Shown here piece by piece: positions 59,901 to 64,000 of a DNA stretch of 64,000 nt (position 1 is the first letter of the stretch; every line of letters starts with the position of its first letter). The DNA comes from Sphagnum compactum. Taxonomy: Eukaryota; Bryophyta; Sphagnopsida; Sphagnales. The DNA lies in the NCBI GenBank assembly GCA_965153455.1, contig OZ234498.1, forward strand, positions 12,400,001 to 12,464,000, in the 5' to 3' direction. Below the pieces are notes generated by a model. It saw nothing but the letters and a program-made list of their open reading frames with translations. It did not search any database and was not told the DNA's origin. The translations under genes were made by a program, and so were the position numbers.

Positions 59901-62900
59901 TCCATTATGAGGTTTACTAATAATTGCGATGTTGTTTGCCTTGTGAATTTCAATGGTCATCTCTAAAGTAAACTAGGTCAAACTTGATACCTTTATTCGG
60001 TTATTGCACCCCGCATGGTTATTGCCATTCTTTACGTTACAAACATCTCCATTGGTAACATTATAATGACTTATACAAAGAAATTTGGATGAAGTACAAC
60101 CATTATATAATACGAAATTGATTTTTTTTTGTAGATATGTTTAAAATACAAAGATCTCTAAAATGGTTAGCAAAAAAAAATGATTATGTTTGATTGGATG
60201 GTCACAATAATTGGTCCATGTGGTGACATTGAATTAGTCTTTCACTTTAAATTGTCAAATATTTCATGGACAATTTGAGGAAATAACTTGCACACTATTT
60301 TTGATGTGATAGACATTTGTAACTAAGCCAACATGTATACATGGTGTGGGTGGAAATGCTTTGGCATGAACAACATGGGTATTTCAATGTTTAAGTGATA
60401 TATTGTGTTCATGAAAATTTGAATGGATGCTCAAAAAATCTTGTATTACCACATACAAATGGAATTCACACAAATGAATGAGATCAATTAAAAAACCCAA
60501 AAAAACTTTGTTTTTTTCCATGTCTTGGATGGTAATAATGCTTAATGACTATATAGTGTTAAGGCCTTAAACTCCTTAAGCAAACCCAATTTTATAATTT
60601 AGTCCCTTATATTTAAATAACTTTTTTTTTTTTCAATGAAAAAACCACCGAACAAATGAAACAATAAAATTTAATGATAAATGTTAAAAGTAAGGGATGG
60701 CCTAGTCTAAAATGGAAAATTTTATGTGTTTGGTAATGCATGTTGGTGTTGCCTATCATGAATATATTTGATGATTAAAATTAATTAATTATCCAATTTT
60801 ATGATCAAATTGTAATTATGATTAATATTTTGTTTTTCATTAGTTTAAAACAAATCTCTTAGGTTGAAGGATGGAGGTTCAAATCTAACTAAGATCGTTT
60901 TTCCATTTGTTTATTTTGGCTTGTAATTAGTTTGCATAAACTACTTTAGAGCTTTTACAAAATAAATGAAATCTAAAAGGAAATAAGCCTCATCTCCAAG
61001 GTAAGCATTTGAAAAATGTTTTCAATGGATGAAGATGCAAGAAAGTTGACCTTGTTTCCTATGACACTTGCTTTATGAAAACTTTTTATTTGCCAATTGT
61101 TTGCCTTCATGGATGTTGGATGACAATGAACTTGGGGAAATCACTTCAACTTATTTAGGGAAGTGGGATAATAGACAAAAATACGCATAGTGCATGCATG
61201 CAAATTTAGGGAATTGTCATGTTTCTTAGGTCAAACATTTACATAAATTGCACAGTGGATGAAATGTGGAAAAACCATGGATAGTTGCCAAGCATAAAAC
61301 TTCCTCAAAGCAACCATCCAATGAAGTTGCAACATGGATGAAAATATGAAGAAATGGGACAATGGGACTCATGAAATTGGTCAAATTCCTTGTGGAAGTG
61401 GACAATGAATGAATCAAAAAATGTTAGCCACCAAAAGTTGAATCAAGGAAAATTGGACATGAATGGATGAAAATAAAAATAGTTGACAAAGTTATGGGAA
61501 ACATCAAACCCCATTATGAAAACTTCCTCAAGGTTCAAAAATTCCAATTTCATTCAACTAGTTCCATTTCCATGGCCCACATGACCCAACACCCAATAAT
61601 GCATCATCCAAAAAATAACCTATTATGGGTTAGTTTGGAAAAAACCCCAACTTTCATCTTAAATATGGGTTCCCCCTTGAGTATGTTGGGTGGGAATAGG
61701 GGATAAGGAGGAAGGTTTCAAGCTTGTTTTGCTTTGTTCTAAAGTATAATGGCTTGTTTTCTAATCTTAAGTTCTTTATCACAATATGAAGCTCTAGCAT
61801 TTTGAATTTGATGGTTGTGAAACATGGAGAAGCTTTCTTACTCCTTGAACACTCTCGTAGACATGTAAGTTCTCAAGCTTCTTTCTTTCTCGCTTGCTAC
61901 ATTTTTTTAAAGAAAATGTAGGGTCTAGGAATATAAGAAGAAATGGAGAAAAATCCATGGTTGTAGTTGTAGTAGAAAAAGAAGAAAGAAAAAGAAGAAA
62001 AGAAAATTCCTTTTTTTCTCTTTTACCTTTCTTCATATTTCCTTTTTTCTTTTTTTAAATAAAAAATTACAACTATGTCGTAATTGTTATCTTTCTTCAT
62101 ATTTCCTTTTTCCTTTTTCTTTTATATTAAAAAATTACAACTATGTTGTAAGGAACCAATTTTTTTTATAATAACATCCTGATGGTCATATTGTTGTTAG
62201 GAATTCAACTCCTTGTAGCAAAGTTGTTTGTTGTTTTTCCAATAATAAAAATTTCAAGGTTGAAATGCTTTTGTTTTTTTTGTGCTTCCTTTTCTTAAAG
62301 AAAAAAAAGGAAGAAAGAAAAAAAAATTTGATCCTTTTTAATTTTCTTGAAGCCTTTATTTAAATTGGTTATTTGTTAGCAATTCTAGAAGCCTTTCGAT
62401 GCTTTTATTTCTATATGTTTTTGTTATCAAGATTCGCACATATCACAAAAACATACTTGGGTAAAATTTTCATGTAGAGTTAAGTTGTTTTGTATTTTCT
62501 TAACCTTCAATTGACATTTGACCAAAACAATCCCATCTAGGAGGAGGGAACTAGAACCACATAATTGTCAAATAATCATGTAAAATGTTGAAACTTGTAA
62601 ATTTTGATTTAGTAAAGTTTTAGGGAATTTCAAACTGAATATTTTGGTAAATAAAAGATTGAATTTGGTTGATGACCAAAAAGCCCCCACCATTTAAAGT
62701 GCAAGTCTATTAATTACATGCAAATTTCAAATTTTTAAATTTTTAGAAAATTTGATCAAACTATTATGCTTTATTGATGGTAAAAAAAATTGGGTAAATA
62801 GAAGGCATTCCTATGAGGTTGGTGAGAACAAATTGCTCCATTTGGAGTTGGGATGAGGGTTAAATGAACAATCAAAGATTCACATCCAATGGGCAACCTT

Positions 62901-64000
62901 TTGTGATCTAGTTTTCAAACACTTTGACTATTCAGAACCCTTCACAAAGCACAATCAAGTAGACAACTCTTGATCCTTGTCAACATAAATGGAAAATAAC
63001 CATATTCCTTGATATAATAATTTTTAAAAAAAAATTCAATGATCATATGAACATGTTCTTTGACTTTATAAAATAATATTGAACAACAATATGTTTAATA
63101 TGCATTTACATAAATTATAAAAATTGTAAGTACATGCAAATATATTTTCATTTTATACAATAAGAGTTTTAAGTAGATGAAATAATGTCTATTGTTTTGA
63201 TTATGCAACCCTAAATGTATTTATGTGTTTTCAACTTTTGCATATAGTGATCAATAAATATCAAACTTCTAATGTACAATATTTTTGACCACCATATTCA
63301 CTAGGCAAATTCAAATATACTTTACCATAAACTCAATGGAAGACAAATTGGTTTGATTAAAATATTTGAAGAGGCTTTAATTTTATTTTCTTGCATTTAT
63401 GTGTTCAACATATGATTACATGAAAATGCACTTGATAATTTTTTATGTTTTATTCTAATTGATTTTGTTCAAACCTCTCACATCCCATTACATGTAACAT
63501 AAGCAAACTATAGCAAAACTTGGAATGTTGGAATGGTTACACCTTCATTTCATGCTACCAAAGCTAAAAGAAAGATGTAAGAGAACTTGAAAAATGCAAA
63601 TGGATTATCAAAAGAGTAGAAGAAAAGGAATGATGTGTTTCGTACAACATGGGCATGTCAAAATTGGGCTAAGAGGAGTGTAGGAAGAAATAATAGGGGG
63701 GTATCAAACCATATTGGTCCACTATGACATTTAAAAGTTAACTTAAGGGCAACCTTTTCTTTCGCCCAAGTTGAGAGTAAATGAAATTTGAAAACCCTAA
63801 AAAAAAACTTACAAACATCAAAAATCAATGTTGAAGGTTTAGATGTTGTTCAGTTTCATAGCTAATGAGTAACTACCACTATTCGTAAAATTCATTTCAC
63901 AAAATAAATCCTTGTTACAAGAATCTTAATCAATTGAAGTTCAATTCTTGAAAATAATAATATCCAATCTAATATAGTTATAAAAAAGGTTATATTTCTG

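Larger units (their letters stand above)
53701..64000. other. AT-rich gene-free stretch to the window end
   Basis: About 10 kb with no recognisable gene, RNA gene or transposase. Contents seen: dispersed repeat R1 copy 2 at 54981-55181; poly-C tracts near 55617-55640; a degenerate TTAACTAGGA/GACTTAA repeat at about 56680-56905; a short (AT)n run near 58338; an array of GTTAGGTT/AACATGT words at about 59270-59470; and a (GAA)-rich patch near 61980-62010. Short frames here are without support. Confidence 0.55.

Noticed and set aside
60880-60960. Possible tRNA (GGTTCAAATC-like box B near 60890)
   Set aside because: No box A at the right distance and no cloverleaf arms could be drawn.

Overview
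The window is nuclear DNA of a land plant. It is AT-rich and gene-poor, its genes are split by many short introns (almost all GT-AG), and its long intergenic stretches hold only decayed transposons and low-complexity repeats. The plant is most likely non-flowering (bryophyte, lycophyte, fern or gymnosperm). The main evidence is an intact-looking multi-exon gene for the peptidoglycan enzyme MurC, which flowering plants are generally thought to have lost. The species cannot be named from the sequence alone.

Layout. 271-3778 (+) is the 3' two-thirds of murC, cut by the window start. It converges on a P-type PPR gene at 5867-7230 (-). Upstream of the PPR gene lie three direct repeats of about 70 bp, each with a telo-box-like motif, and a short inverted-repeat transposon sits between the second and third. 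7.3-17.9 kb is AT-rich filler with two copies of that short transposon, a GC-rich repeat island and a seven-copy minisatellite. 17944-21590 (+) is an NPR1/NPR3/NPR4-type BTB-ankyrin gene. 22687-28467 (+) is a divergent SEC23 (COPII coat) gene. A small unidentified multi-exon gene may follow at 28590-30116. 30-46 kb is a transposon graveyard dominated by a rotted L1-type LINE on the minus strand. 47408-47632 (+) encodes a GPI-anchored arabinogalactan peptide. 49454-50543 (-) encodes a NOSIP/CSU1-type RING protein. 51-64 kb is gene-free apart from a dead hAT-like transposase fragment.

The genes are unrelated housekeeping or signalling genes: plastid wall synthesis, organelle RNA processing, salicylate signalling, ER export, cell-surface proteoglycan and ubiquitin ligation. 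I see no operon-like system. The more novel material is in the repeats: an unnamed MITE family with ATT flanks, a dispersed roughly 60-bp element with a palindromic core present six times, several perfect hairpins, and a probable GC-AG intron in the NPR gene. Exon boundaries were set by eye from splice signals, reading frame and remembered family sequences; no alignment was run.
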